Source of the DNA: Lyngbya sp. PCC 8106
GTDB taxonomy: Bacteria; Cyanobacteriota; Cyanobacteriia; Cyanobacteriales; Microcoleaceae
DNA length: 64,000 bases
Reading direction: 5' to 3'
Assembly (NCBI RefSeq): GCF_000169095.1
Contig: NZ_AAVU01000007.1
Coordinates: 123,977 to 187,976 of the forward strand
The notes under the pieces are model-generated. The model ran no database searches, was not told the origin of the DNA, and saw only the letters and a list, made by a program, of their open reading frames with translations. Positions 28,701-37,061 of this stretch are shown here, piece after piece (position 1 is the first letter of the stretch; each line of letters starts with the position of its first letter). The position numbers and the translations under genes are program-made.

Positions 28701-28786
28701 CCTTTTCTAGTCGGCTTGGGAAAGGTACAATATTTCAAGTTAAACTTCCTCGAATTCTTCCTCACATGATAGAACAATCATCGTGA
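25754..28786 (+). CDS. CBS-cyanobacteriochrome-GAF-GAF histidine kinase
   Basis: A 1010-residue sensor kinase. Residues about 15-135 are a CBS pair, often a nucleotide-binding module. About 190-355 is a GAF domain with all hallmarks of a DXCF cyanobacteriochrome: DSCF at 255-258, Cys-His at 285-286, LQVRAKVLVP, LWGLLIAHNC, then AIQQSELY. About 405-580 is a second GAF without these marks (GFIGEILYTKKGEP and LNAFLGIPF). About 600-765 is a third GAF of bilin-binding type that keeps Cys699 but has Leu700 for His, and Val for the DXCF Cys. HisKA has its His in SMASHEFRTP (His782). The ATPase domain is complete (NLLTNAIKYSP, GIGIPLADQSRIF, GTGLGLAIVKN). No membrane segment is present. A second ATG lies at 25760. 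Confidence 0.92.
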   Translation: MYMSENIESNGTPALEQILNQSPLIVTPETCITDVLTLLNQSQEADCVLVVEAQQLVGIFTTSDGVRQIVEGSLQKIPIKKVMTQPVITLDESEYRDIFQVLSLLKQHQIYHLPIISREGKLQGLITQDRLLQSFAAVDLSSQVQSLQQKISRIQLEKKGILQQQNQQLEQQVQERTAALNQQIDLDRILINIADNIRRSLNLGQILNTTVTEIKQLLQVDRVVIYRFNPDWSGVIIAESVGAGWLSILGTFIDDSCFAPNWVKSYHNGKIRVISDIYTAEMSSCHRELLEALQVRAKVLVPILLNSPEHSSRECFLWGLLIAHNCGEPRHWLQHEIQLLEKLAVQISMAIQQSELYHQLEVLATQRTLKLIEINSQLYQEIKERRRIENTLEKSNDLLQAISEVQSQFIANAESRILFDFLLENFLNLTESEYGFIGEILYTKKGEPYLNKSYVKIKGKPELKNYKITNNSWEQETYSWDEKTDQKGMGFYTLKTLFRSVMTRGEPVIANDIKNDSIIGETPEDYLPLNAFLGIPFFSPSQKLVGIVGIANCPKGYDEALIQYLQPFLATCANIIEAHRSNRRSKEAEKELRESEARSRLFTDITLKIRESLQLNEILQATVTEIQKILEVERILIYQVFANGTGRVVFEEVQPGWTSILNIDFPEDVFPLEHQQTYYNGQAKAISDVNQAYSEITPCLLDFAETWQIKAKLIVPILQDNNLWGFMIAHHCSAPRDWKQFEIELLQQITIQLGVALAHAKLLEREKELNELKSRFISMASHEFRTPLTWIASSAGILEDYGDRLQSEKKQKHFARIQSSVQYMTQLLNDVLTISRSEVYQLECNPISFELVEFCSDLVEELQTSTHQHQIIFRAFYADNPRDEIKLIPVFLDDKLLRQILTNLLTNAIKYSPKAESINFEIIRQEQEVIFKIQDSGIGIPLADQSRIFQSFHRANNVDTIAGTGLGLAIVKNCVEVQGGEITFSSRLGKGTIFQVKLPRILPHMIEQSS

Positions 28787-28946
28787 TTTTCTAGAGTTTA
28801 ATGTTATTAAAGTAGATGAAAACATCTGTTATGACACCTATTACAATACATCAATTTATGCTAAGTATTAAAATCTGTAAATATAATTGATGATTCATTA
28901 TGAAATATGATAAACTATCAACAACTAGAGATTGATTTTCCTCCTA

Positions 28947-30695
28947 ATGATTAAGATTTTAGTAATTGAAGATGACAAGCAAGTACAAGAAAATATTCAA
29001 GTCATTTTAGAACTCGAAGATTTTGATGTGATTGTAGCTAGAGATGGTCAATCCGGTCTTGAAAAAGCGATCGCAAGCTCACCCGATTTGATTCTTTGTG
29101 ACATCATGATGCCACAGATGGATGGATTTGAAGTTTTATCTGCTTTACAATCCATAGAAGCAACAAGTAATATTCCTTTCATTTTTTTAACGGCTAAATC
29201 GGATCGAGATGATTTACGTCAAGGAATGGAATTAGGAGCAGATGATTATTTGACAAAACCTTTTACACCGAAAGAATTACTCAAGGCAATTCAAATTCGT
29301 CTTGATAAAAAAGAAAAATATCAACAAAAATATACTCAAACAATTCAAGAGATTTCAGAACAAGTTGAACATCAGCTTCATTATGATCAAGTCACAGAGT
29401 TACCCAATCGCCTCTCCCTACGAGAACAATTTAACCAGAGATTAGCTCAAAGTCAATTTATAGCAAGTAATACTCAAATGTTGCCTATATTTTGCTTGAG
29501 TTTAGACCGCTTCAATCAAATTCAAAAAAACTTGGGATATAACTTCAGCGATCAATTACTCAAGGCTTTTGTTGAGCGAGTAAAAAAAAGTTTAGATCCA
29601 AAAATTTTTCTAGCTTATCTGGGTTCTAATGAATTTGCAATGATTCTACCCATTGTTGAGTATAAAACATTTATTTTTGATCTCGCTAATCACATCAAGA
29701 CTCAACTCAATCAGCCCTTTACAGTCAATAATCAAGAGGTTTTTCTCTCGGTGAGTATTGGAATAGCTCTTTATGAAAAAGATGCTCAAGACATTGAAAA
29801 AATCCTTCAAAAAGCAAAGAAAGCGATGTATAAAGTTCAGGAAAATGGAGGAAATGACTGTGAGTTTTACAGTTGGGTTCTTGATGTGCATACCTCTCGA
29901 CGACAGAGACTAGAAAATGATCTTCACTATGCAATTGAGCGGGGAGAACTATCAGTTCACTATCAACCTCAAGTCAGCCTAAAAACGGGAAAGATCATCG
30001 GTTGTGAAGCTTTGGCTCGTTGGTCACATCCGACTTATAATATGATTGCACCGGATGTTTTTATTCCAATTGCTGAAGAAATTGGTTTAATTGATAAAAT
30101 TGGAGAATGGGTTTTAGATCAAGCCTGTAAAGAACTAAAAAAATGGCAATCTTGTGGATTTTTGAGTTTTAAAATGGCTGTTAATATTTCGGTTTGTCAA
30201 TTAAATAAAGCTAATTTTCGCCAAAAATCAATTAATACTTTATTAGCCAGTAATATTCTACCTAAATATATAGAGTTTGAGTTAACCGAAAGTTGTCTGG
30301 TACAAGATTTAGTGATGGCAAAACAAAAAATTGAAGCTTTAAATTCTTTGGATATTAGAGTTTCTATAGATGATTTTGGGACAGGTTATTCATCGCTAAA
30401 ATCTTTACAAAATTTGCCTTTCAATACCTTAAAAATAGATCGATCTTTCATTCAAGATGTTGATAGTAATCCGAGTAATTCTGCAATTACCAGTAATTTA
30501 ATTAAAATTGCACATAGTTTAGGTTTAAAAGTCGTTGCGGAAGGAGTAGAAACAGCCGGAGAACTTAATTTTCTAAAACAGCATCAATGTGATGCGATTC
30601 AAGGCTTTATTTTCAGTTATCCTCTCCCCGCTTCTGAAATGACAAACTTACTCAGAGAAGGAAAATGCTTAAAAATTCAGGAACCACTGGAATAA
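28947..30695 (+). CDS. Response regulator with degenerate GGDEF and intact EAL (c-di-GMP phosphodiesterase)
   Basis: REC at about 1-125 (IEDDKQVQENI, phospho-Asp in LILCDIMMPQMDGFEV, Lys in YLTKPFTP). The GGDEF domain at about 145-310 has a lost signature, reading LGSNEF for GGDEF, so cyclase activity is unlikely. The EAL domain at about 320-580 is complete: CEALARW, ELTESCLV, IDDFGTGYSSL, LKIDRSFIQ and VVAEGVET all carry the metal and catalytic residues. It should therefore hydrolyse c-di-GMP, perhaps with the GGDEF binding GTP as a regulator. The ATG at 28947 is preferred over TTG 28932. It lies 160 bases after the photoreceptor kinase, the obvious partner. Confidence 0.93.
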   Translation: MIKILVIEDDKQVQENIQVILELEDFDVIVARDGQSGLEKAIASSPDLILCDIMMPQMDGFEVLSALQSIEATSNIPFIFLTAKSDRDDLRQGMELGADDYLTKPFTPKELLKAIQIRLDKKEKYQQKYTQTIQEISEQVEHQLHYDQVTELPNRLSLREQFNQRLAQSQFIASNTQMLPIFCLSLDRFNQIQKNLGYNFSDQLLKAFVERVKKSLDPKIFLAYLGSNEFAMILPIVEYKTFIFDLANHIKTQLNQPFTVNNQEVFLSVSIGIALYEKDAQDIEKILQKAKKAMYKVQENGGNDCEFYSWVLDVHTSRRQRLENDLHYAIERGELSVHYQPQVSLKTGKIIGCEALARWSHPTYNMIAPDVFIPIAEEIGLIDKIGEWVLDQACKELKKWQSCGFLSFKMAVNISVCQLNKANFRQKSINTLLASNILPKYIEFELTESCLVQDLVMAKQKIEALNSLDIRVSIDDFGTGYSSLKSLQNLPFNTLKIDRSFIQDVDSNPSNSAITSNLIKIAHSLGLKVVAEGVETAGELNFLKQHQCDAIQGFIFSYPLPASEMTNLLREGKCLKIQEPLE

Positions 30696-30785
30696 ATTCC
30701 TGAAAAAAGTTAGATGAAAATATTGAGTTTAAAAACAATAAAATCTCAGGTGAGAAGATTTTTGAGTTGATTAATCAGAAAAGCG

Positions 30786-31142
30786 TTAAATTTCCTGACT
30801 ATTGGGATCAAAGACTTTCCCAATCAAACTAGAAACCAAGGATAAAACAATCGAACCAAACAACGCCGGGAAAAATCCTGCAACTGTAAATCCGGGTGTA
30901 AAATATCCAACCAAGCCCAGGGAAATGGCATTAACTACCAGTAAAAAGAAACCCAAAGTTAGTAAAGTTAAGGGAAGTGTAAACAAAATCAAAATCGGTT
31001 TAACAATCGCATTAACTAACCCCATAATCACGACACCAATTGCTGCGGCTTGCCAACTCGCAATAGTTAACCCCGGTACGATAAAAGCAGTAATCCAAAG
31101 GGAAATGGCTGATAATAGCCACGTTAGAAAGAAATTCAGCAT
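30786..31142 (-). CDS. Holin-superfamily-IV-like membrane protein (YvlD type)
   Basis: A 118-residue protein with four membrane segments (ISLWITAFIVPGLTI, IGVVIMGLVNAIVKPIL, LTLLTLGFFLLVVNAISL and FPALFGSIVLSLVSSLI). The VPGLTI...GLVNAIVKPIL pattern marks the widespread phage-holin-4-like (DUF360/YvlD) family. Despite the name, these are ordinary chromosomal genes in cyanobacteria, and no phage genes are nearby. The cellular role is not known. Confidence 0.88.
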   Translation of the reverse strand: MLNFFLTWLLSAISLWITAFIVPGLTIASWQAAAIGVVIMGLVNAIVKPILILFTLPLTLLTLGFFLLVVNAISLGLVGYFTPGFTVAGFFPALFGSIVLSLVSSLIGKVFDPNSQEI

Positions 31143-31261
31143 AGCCAGCTTAACCCTATCAGTACCTTATAATTTTAGCAAATTAACCGATTTTTTAGGC
31201 TTCTGTATCCGCAAGTCGGTATGCTGGAATGAGAGATTCCATTTGAATAGGAGATTTAAAG

Positions 31262-31747
31262 ATGATTCGAGGATTGATCACTTTTCTGGCGACGCTGTTG
31301 TTGTTCTGTTGGCCTTTAACGGCACTCGCGGATAATCCATCCGGTTTGTTTTTTAATCATAGCCTCTTGCAAGGACGAGATTTTTCCGATCAATCTCTCC
31401 CTGCGGCGGAGTTTGCTAACTCAAATTTAGAGTCGGCTAACTTTGATCATTCTCAATTAGTGGGATCAGTTTTTAGTAAGGCGATGATGAAAAATGCCAA
31501 TATGCGAGGTGCAGATTTGACTTACGCCATGCTGGATCAAGTCGATTTTAGTAATGCTGATTTGAGTAATTCTATCTTTACAGAAGTCTTATTTTTTGGT
31601 TCAACTTTTAAGGACACTAAAATCACAGGTGCAGATTTTACGGATGCTCTTTTGGATGGAGAACAGCTTCGACAATTGTGTATAACTGCTAGCGGAGTGA
31701 ACCCCAAAACTGGAGTTTCTACGCGATATTCTTTAGGGTGTCGTTGA
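31262..31747 (+). CDS. Secreted pentapeptide-repeat protein
   Basis: 161 residues with a signal peptide (MIRGLITFLATLLLFCWPLTALA then DNPSG), so it is exported to the periplasm or thylakoid lumen. Pentapeptide repeats of the A(D/N)LxX type run from about residue 55 to 125 (SNLESANFDHSQL, ANMRGADLTYAML, FSNADLSNS, TDALLDG), folding as a short right-handed beta helix. The end has two Cys (QLCITAS... and SLGCR) that could form a disulfide, as in lumenal pentapeptide proteins. An AGGAG ribosome binding site lies before the ATG. Confidence 0.9.
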   Translation: MIRGLITFLATLLLFCWPLTALADNPSGLFFNHSLLQGRDFSDQSLPAAEFANSNLESANFDHSQLVGSVFSKAMMKNANMRGADLTYAMLDQVDFSNADLSNSIFTEVLFFGSTFKDTKITGADFTDALLDGEQLRQLCITASGVNPKTGVSTRYSLGCR

Positions 31748-31758
31748 TTTTTTTTCGG

Positions 31759-31839
31759 GATTGGAGTTGATAGCCTTGACCATTTTTTAGGCTGTTTTTC
31801 AACCAGGATTACACCCTAAATTTAGCTATAACTCCAATC
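31759..31839. repeat. Long imperfect palindrome between convergent genes
   Basis: GATTGGAGTTGATAGC (31759-31774) pairs with GCTATAACTCCAATC (31825-31839) with a single-base bulge, around a 50-base interior that itself holds T-rich runs. It sits between the pentapeptide gene and the convergent UPF0104 gene. It could be a small mobile palindromic element or a bidirectional terminator. Confidence 0.6.
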
Positions 31840-31900
31840 TTTATTAAAAAAATTATAGTCATCCTCAATCCGAGTCAAAAAAAGAAAACCCATTTAAAAA

Positions 31901-32833
31901 TTAAAGACTAGGTTTATGATTCTCGATCCAATGTTGATCAATCCCCGCAGATAAAGCCCCAAACGTTTCAGCTAATACACTGATCACTCGATAACAAGCG
32001 ATCGCACTGAGTAAAAGTCCAGAGGGAAAATGGGATTCTAAAAGGGCAAGCGTTGTCGCTTCAAACACACCCAAACCTCCCGGCGCACCGGGAACGACTA
32101 AACCTAGTAACCAACCTAAACTATAAGCACTAATTAACAATGGAATTTGCTGAGGAGTAAACGGCATCAATGCTAAAGCAGTTAATAAAAACCCAATTCC
32201 TCGCAAGCTGACAAATCCTAATTCTCCTAAAAAAGGTCGCAAAGGATAACGTTCTAACTGATAGAAGAATGCTGAGGGACTCTCAGAAGAAGTCACTTTC
32301 CACTTGATTTTTCTCAAGTGATTAACAACAGGATTTAAAATCAGAGGATGAACACCAGTCAATACCACAACCAAGCAAAGAATCTGCAAACCCCAGTATT
32401 TTTGTTGAGCGGTAATTAAAGCGATCGCTAATGCCGCAGATGCCATTAAAAGCGGTTCCAGTAAAACGCTGAGTGTAGCTGGCCCCAGAGAAACACCTGC
32501 CTTATTCACTTCTGTAATACGACCATAAAAATGCCAGATATTTCCTGGTAAATACTTAGCAATATTCGTTTTAAGATAAATATGTAATCCGCAGCGTTGT
32601 TTGATAGTTTGATTAAACTCTCGTAAAATCAATAACCACACCCATGCTGCCCAAATATGAGCCGTTGTCGTTACGACAAAAGCTATTGTTAGACAAAGCC
32701 ATCCCGTACTCGTAATCTGGATTTCCGCGATTTCTTGCCAGTTTGTTTTTAAGGTATGAATCAGGAAAAAGGCTGTTAATCCCAGAATTAACCAACGGAG
32801 ATAAGGTTTGAGGATGGATATAAATTTTTTCAT
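31901..32833 (-). CDS. UPF0104/lysylphosphatidylglycerol-synthase-TM-like membrane protein
   Basis: A multi-helix membrane protein of about 310 residues (ILKPYLRWLILGLTAFFLI, then helices through to the C-terminus). The signature of the family is visible: KTNIAKYLPGNIWHFYGR in the middle and VPGAPGGLGVFEA near the end. Related proteins lack the lysyl-transfer domain, so the activity is unknown, possibly lipid flipping. The ATG at 32833 begins just before the first helix; an upstream ATG at 32887 would add 18 residues. No ribosome binding site decides between them. Confidence 0.85.
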   Translation of the reverse strand: MKKFISILKPYLRWLILGLTAFFLIHTLKTNWQEIAEIQITSTGWLCLTIAFVVTTTAHIWAAWVWLLILREFNQTIKQRCGLHIYLKTNIAKYLPGNIWHFYGRITEVNKAGVSLGPATLSVLLEPLLMASAALAIALITAQQKYWGLQILCLVVVLTGVHPLILNPVVNHLRKIKWKVTSSESPSAFFYQLERYPLRPFLGELGFVSLRGIGFLLTALALMPFTPQQIPLLISAYSLGWLLGLVVPGAPGGLGVFEATTLALLESHFPSGLLLSAIACYRVISVLAETFGALSAGIDQHWIENHKPSL

Positions 32834-33025
32834 GTGGTTTTTACTAAAATCAACAGAGGGGCTAGTTTTCAAGGCTTTTAAAATCATTAAAACTACATCA
32901 ACACTTAGACAGTAGATTGAAACAGTTTAGATAGTGGGAACATCAATAAAAGTTGTAATACGCCGGGTTTAGTCCAACTTTTCAGAAGAAGTTTTTTAAA
33001 TTAAATCTTCCGATGAGAAGCTGGG

Positions 33026-33811
33026 TCAAGCCACCGACTGATAACTGCTAACAACTCTGCCTGCACCCCGTAACTGCCGATAGTATCCCTGAGCAACTCT
33101 ATCTCCCTGATCTGATATAACGTCAATTTCAATGCCATTTCGACCTTTTTCAGGGCTAGAACTGTGAATGTAACGTCCTTCTCCTAGATATAATCCGACG
33201 TGAGTTGCTTTAGTCGGAGTTCCAAAAAATATTAGATCTCCAATGTGTAAACAAGATAGCATGAGCTGAGTTTTGTCAAGATCAATCTTTTGGGTGAAAG
33301 CCTCCTGTTGGTAAGCATCGCGAGGCAACCATATTCCCTGGGATGCAAAAGCAGCTTGCATCAAACCAGAACAGTCATAATTTGGCCCCACTGTTCCTCC
33401 CCATAAATAATAATTGGGTGTGTTCATTTTTTCATAAGTAAAGTCAATAACAGCCGATAATTTGGATTGGATCTCAGCTAAACTGATCGGTTGAGGTTGA
33501 TAGGGAGTTGTAGCGCATTCAATTTGATCGACATCAGTACGCGCCAACCAACCCGGATAATCATCTTCACACAGTTGAACCTGAATGGCTTTGCAGTCGA
33601 GACAAGGGTTTAAATCTCGGTGACTGACTCGCAAATGTCTTCGGGCGGCAGCTTGGGTCGCCAACGCTTGGCAGTCTGCCGAATCATACAGATTCAGATT
33701 CGCGGTGCAACGATACTCTACAATGTCCGATAATGGGTCAATAATCATGGGTTGGTCGTGATCGTTTGGTCTGGAGACATCCGGGGTGAATTGTGTACAA
33801 TCGCCAATCAT
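33026..33811 (-). CDS. NlpC/P60 cell-wall endopeptidase with N-terminal SH3-like domain
   Basis: Similar in layout to the structurally known cyanobacterial gamma-D-glutamyl-diamino-acid endopeptidases. The N-terminal 100 residues carry the SH3b part (YRCTANLNLYDS, ATQAAARRHLRV). The C-terminal NlpC/P60 domain has Cys147 in YDCSGLMQ, His204 in THVGLYLG and His216 in RYIHSS. It should cleave stem peptides in murein recycling. No signal peptide is visible, which fits a cytosolic recycling role. ATG 33748 (MIIDPL) is an alternative start. It is divergent from the serine hydrolase. Confidence 0.93.
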   Translation of the reverse strand: MIGDCTQFTPDVSRPNDHDQPMIIDPLSDIVEYRCTANLNLYDSADCQALATQAAARRHLRVSHRDLNPCLDCKAIQVQLCEDDYPGWLARTDVDQIECATTPYQPQPISLAEIQSKLSAVIDFTYEKMNTPNYYLWGGTVGPNYDCSGLMQAAFASQGIWLPRDAYQQEAFTQKIDLDKTQLMLSCLHIGDLIFFGTPTKATHVGLYLGEGRYIHSSSPEKGRNGIEIDVISDQGDRVAQGYYRQLRGAGRVVSSYQSVA

Positions 33812-33907
33812 ACGTTAAAAAAACAGATATCTTTAGGTCAGAAAATATAACAAACTTTAGTCACTACCCAATTTTTGATTCTGATTCCTTATTCTTTATC
33901 CTCTGCT

Positions 33908-34858
33908 ATGACGTTTTTTAATTTAGACGAACAACTCGAAAACTTGGGCAAAGGCATTATAGAGGCAACTTGCGCCCAATTTCCAGCACTTGCACCGGAT
34001 CAAATTGCCATGACTTGGGTGGTCTATGATCCTCCCATTCCCGTTAACACAGGGGGGGCATTAACTCCGGAAGAATTTTGGAAGTATACCGTTCGGGGAT
34101 TTGCCTATCGCGGGATTGAACGCATCTATCCGGCGAGTGTCGTCAAGTTGTTTTACTTGGTGGCTTTGTACGAATGGATGGAAAAAGGCATGATTGCGAT
34201 TTCTGCCGAGTTAGAGCGGGCAACACGAGATATGATCGTAGACTCGAGTAATGATGCTACTAGCCTGGTCGTCGATATGTTAACTGGAACAACCAGCGGC
34301 CCTGAGTTGGCACCTGGCCCCGATGAGACTTGGAAAGCCCAACGAAATCTGATTAACCGTTACTTTCAATCTCTCCATTGGCCGGAACTTAAATCGATTA
34401 ATGTTAATCAAAAAACTTGGTGTGATGGGGCCTATGGTCGAGAACGAGAATTCTTGGGAGAATTGATGGAAAATCGCAATATGTTGACCACAAATGCCAC
34501 CGCCCGGTTATTACATAGTATTGTCGGTGGGATTGCCGCTTCTCCTCAAGCTTCTCAAGCGATGATGAAGTTGATGAAACGGAGTCTTGATCCGGCTGAG
34601 TTAGCAGAAGATCCAGAAAACCAAGTTAGTGAATTTTTAGGGAGTGGTTTACCTTTAAATACTAAACTTTGGTCAAAAGCTGGACATACCAGTCAAGTTC
34701 GTCACGATGCGGCTTACATCGAAATTCCCGGTTTATATCCTTATTTACTTGTAGTCTTTACAGAAGGCAAAAGCCAAAGTCGCAATACTGAACTCTTACC
34801 TTTTGTGTCTAAACAAGTTTTAGAAGCAATGAAAACTGTTTGTTCAACAAAAAAGTAA
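33908..34858 (+). CDS. Serine hydrolase, class A beta-lactamase-like
   Basis: 316 residues with the three motifs of the penicillin-recognising fold: SVVK (the S-x-x-K of ASVVKLFYL), SSND in place of SDN, and KAGHTSQ as the KxG motif. There is no signal peptide in the preferred frame, which starts at ATG 33908; an upstream TTG at 33875 is less likely. Cyanobacterial proteins of this group are rarely true beta-lactamases, so a peptidase or esterase role is as likely. It is divergent from the NlpC/P60 gene, and both may serve cell-wall turnover. Confidence 0.85.
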   Translation: MTFFNLDEQLENLGKGIIEATCAQFPALAPDQIAMTWVVYDPPIPVNTGGALTPEEFWKYTVRGFAYRGIERIYPASVVKLFYLVALYEWMEKGMIAISAELERATRDMIVDSSNDATSLVVDMLTGTTSGPELAPGPDETWKAQRNLINRYFQSLHWPELKSINVNQKTWCDGAYGREREFLGELMENRNMLTTNATARLLHSIVGGIAASPQASQAMMKLMKRSLDPAELAEDPENQVSEFLGSGLPLNTKLWSKAGHTSQVRHDAAYIEIPGLYPYLLVVFTEGKSQSRNTELLPFVSKQVLEAMKTVCSTKK

Positions 34859-34998
34859 AACCACTCCACTCGGGTTTTAAAAGTTAGTCGGATCATTCAT
34901 AAAAGCCTGATTGAGAAAACAACAAAATGACAAGATTATAATCTATTGATATTTTAACAACTCCAACCTCAATTACTCAGTCCCTTTTTTGAGTGACA

Positions 34999-37032
34999 AT
35001 GCGACATTTAAAACGTTCTTTTTTGAGTCTAATTTCGAGTCTCGTCTCTGTGACGGCGATCGCCACAACCGCCCTCTCTACACCACCTCCGACACCCGAT
35101 CAAGAAGTCGCTTGTGATATTTTAGTCGTTGGGGGAGGGTTAGCTGGATCAGCCACCGCCTATGAAGCCCTACTCGCTGGACGAACTGTCTGTATGACCG
35201 AAATTACGGACTGGGTTGGCGGTCAAATTTCTTCTCAAGGAACCTCAGCCCTTGATGAACGGGCGACACAGCGATCGCTACTTTATTTCCCTCGGGGTTA
35301 TCTAGAATTACGAAAACGAATTGAAGAAAAATATGGTCGATTAAATCCTGGGGCTTGTTGGGTAAGTCAAGCTTGTTTTATGCCCTACGACGGTGATAAA
35401 ATCCTATTTAATATGTTACAAGATGCCGCCAAAAAAGGCAAGGGTAATTTGAAATGGTTTCCGTCTACTGTTGTTAAAGAGATTGAAGTTACAGACGGTT
35501 TAATTACCAACGTTACCGCCATTCAACACGAACCCGCACCAGGAACACCGCCCCTCAATACAGAACCTTTATCCCAAATTATAGAAGATGCTTACAGTTA
35601 CGAAGATTCTCCCCGTTTAGATAAAACAATTATTCGTTTTAATCCCCCCAGTCCCCCCTTAGAAAGTGAAAATCCACCCTTGGAAAAGGGGGCTAAATGG
35701 TATGTAATTGAAGCGACAGAAACGGGAGAAATATTAGGTTTAACAGACGTTCCTTATCGGTTGGGAGTTGATGAAAGAACACCCTTTGAACCGACATCTT
35801 CCAGTGTATCCGGTGCGCCCTATTGTACGCAAGGATTTACCTACACCTTTGCGATGGAAGCCACCGCAGAACCCCAACCCCACAAACTTCCCTCATTCTA
35901 TCAACAATATGCACCCTATTACAGTTATGAATTAGAACGATTAGCTAACTTTAATCTCGTTTATACTTATCGCCGCATTCATAGTATGAACCCCGACGAA
36001 CAACTTCCCGGAAATGTCCGAGAATGGCCGATTTATCCCGGTGATATTTCCATGCAAAACTGGACATGGGGAAATGATTATCGCCCCGGAAGTGCTGAAG
36101 ATAATTTTATTTTCACTCGCAACCAACTACAAGCAATGGGTCAGTTAGAACCCGGAGACTGGAAAGGAGGATTGAGAACAGAAACCCTAGAAAGAGGCGA
36201 AGAAAATGCCATCGGTTATTTTTATTGGTTAGTCGTCGGAACTACAGATTCTCAACTGGGAGAAGGCGTTAAAAAACCTCATCCAAACCATCGTTATGTC
36301 ACCGGGTTAGACTCGCCGATGGGAACAGTTCACGGGTTGTCAAAATATCCCTATATTCGCGAAGGTAGACGAGTGATTGGTCGTCCGAGTTGGGGTTTTC
36401 CAGAAGGGTTTGAAATTACAGAAATTGATATTTCTCGGAATGATTTTCGCAAGGAATTTTATCAAGAGAATTTATCTTCAGAAGATTATCAGGCGTTGTG
36501 GACGGGGTTAGCCGGGTTAGAACTTCCAGCGTTATTAAGTGGAATGCAAACAGTTGAAGAAACAAATCCCAAATCACGGGCGACTATTTATCCCGATACT
36601 GTGGGAATTGGTCACTATGCAATTGATTTTCATCCCTGTCTAACTAAAACCCCCCCAGAGGCGCCGGGAAACACAGAAAGAGAAGGCGAAAGACTCGGAC
36701 AGGGGGCGGCTTATCCCTTTCAAATTCCCTTGCGGGCGATGATTCCTCAAGAGATTGATAACTTATTAGTTGTGGGGAAAAGTATTGCAACCAGTCATAT
36801 TGCAGCAGCAGCTTATCGGGTTCATTCGTTTGAATGGTCTTCGGGAGTTGCGGCTGGAATTACCGCAGATTTTGCCTTAAAAACAGGGATTAAGCCTTAT
36901 GAATTAGTTGATGATTTACCGTTGCAAGAACCCCAGTTAGAAGTGTTAAAAAAGAGAATTCAAGAAACAGGTAATCAAATTTATTTCCCGGAAACCTCTA
37001 TTTTTAACAATTCTTGGGAAGATTGGAAATAA
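34999..37032 (+). CDS. Exported FAD-dependent oxidoreductase
   Basis: 677 residues. The N-terminus is a signal peptide (MRHLKRSFLSLISSLVSVTAIATTALS), followed by the dinucleotide-binding motif DILVVGGGLAGSATAYEAL and TEITDWVGGQISSQG. The far end has the closing FAD motif (IDNLLVVGKSIATSHIAAAAYR). The family is the FAD_oxidored group of unknown substrate. Residues about 214-231 are a Pro/Glu-rich insert (NPPSPPLESENPPLEKGA) that corresponds to an inserted palindromic repeat in the DNA. The GTG at 34993 lies two codons before the preferred ATG 34999. Confidence 0.87.
   Translation: MRHLKRSFLSLISSLVSVTAIATTALSTPPPTPDQEVACDILVVGGGLAGSATAYEALLAGRTVCMTEITDWVGGQISSQGTSALDERATQRSLLYFPRGYLELRKRIEEKYGRLNPGACWVSQACFMPYDGDKILFNMLQDAAKKGKGNLKWFPSTVVKEIEVTDGLITNVTAIQHEPAPGTPPLNTEPLSQIIEDAYSYEDSPRLDKTIIRFNPPSPPLESENPPLEKGAKWYVIEATETGEILGLTDVPYRLGVDERTPFEPTSSSVSGAPYCTQGFTYTFAMEATAEPQPHKLPSFYQQYAPYYSYELERLANFNLVYTYRRIHSMNPDEQLPGNVREWPIYPGDISMQNWTWGNDYRPGSAEDNFIFTRNQLQAMGQLEPGDWKGGLRTETLERGEENAIGYFYWLVVGTTDSQLGEGVKKPHPNHRYVTGLDSPMGTVHGLSKYPYIREGRRVIGRPSWGFPEGFEITEIDISRNDFRKEFYQENLSSEDYQALWTGLAGLELPALLSGMQTVEETNPKSRATIYPDTVGIGHYAIDFHPCLTKTPPEAPGNTEREGERLGQGAAYPFQIPLRAMIPQEIDNLLVVGKSIATSHIAAAAYRVHSFEWSSGVAAGITADFALKTGIKPYELVDDLPLQEPQLEVLKKRIQETGNQIYFPETSIFNNSWEDWK
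35641..35695. repeat. Palindromic repeat inserted in frame in the FAD oxidoreductase gene
   Basis: About 55 bases rich in C-runs then G-runs (CCCCCCAGTCCCCCC, then CCACCCTTGG and AAGGGGGCT). It reads as a Pro-Pro-x-Pro-Pro-Leu-Glu block. The same type of repeat, translated as NPPNPPLEKGG-like peptides, is known from cyanobacterial genomes. The surrounding protein reads smoothly as family sequence, so the block looks like an insertion that kept the frame. Confidence 0.65.
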
Positions 37033-37061
37033 AGACTGTTTGTGATTGGATAGCGTTCTCT

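Noticed and set aside
30786..31142. Prophage holin
   Set aside because: The holin-IV-like family is common in chromosomes; no phage structural, integrase or lysis genes are near.
33908..34858. True beta-lactamase resistance gene
   Set aside because: Motifs only show the fold. The SDN motif is SSND and no signal peptide is present, so resistance is not supported.
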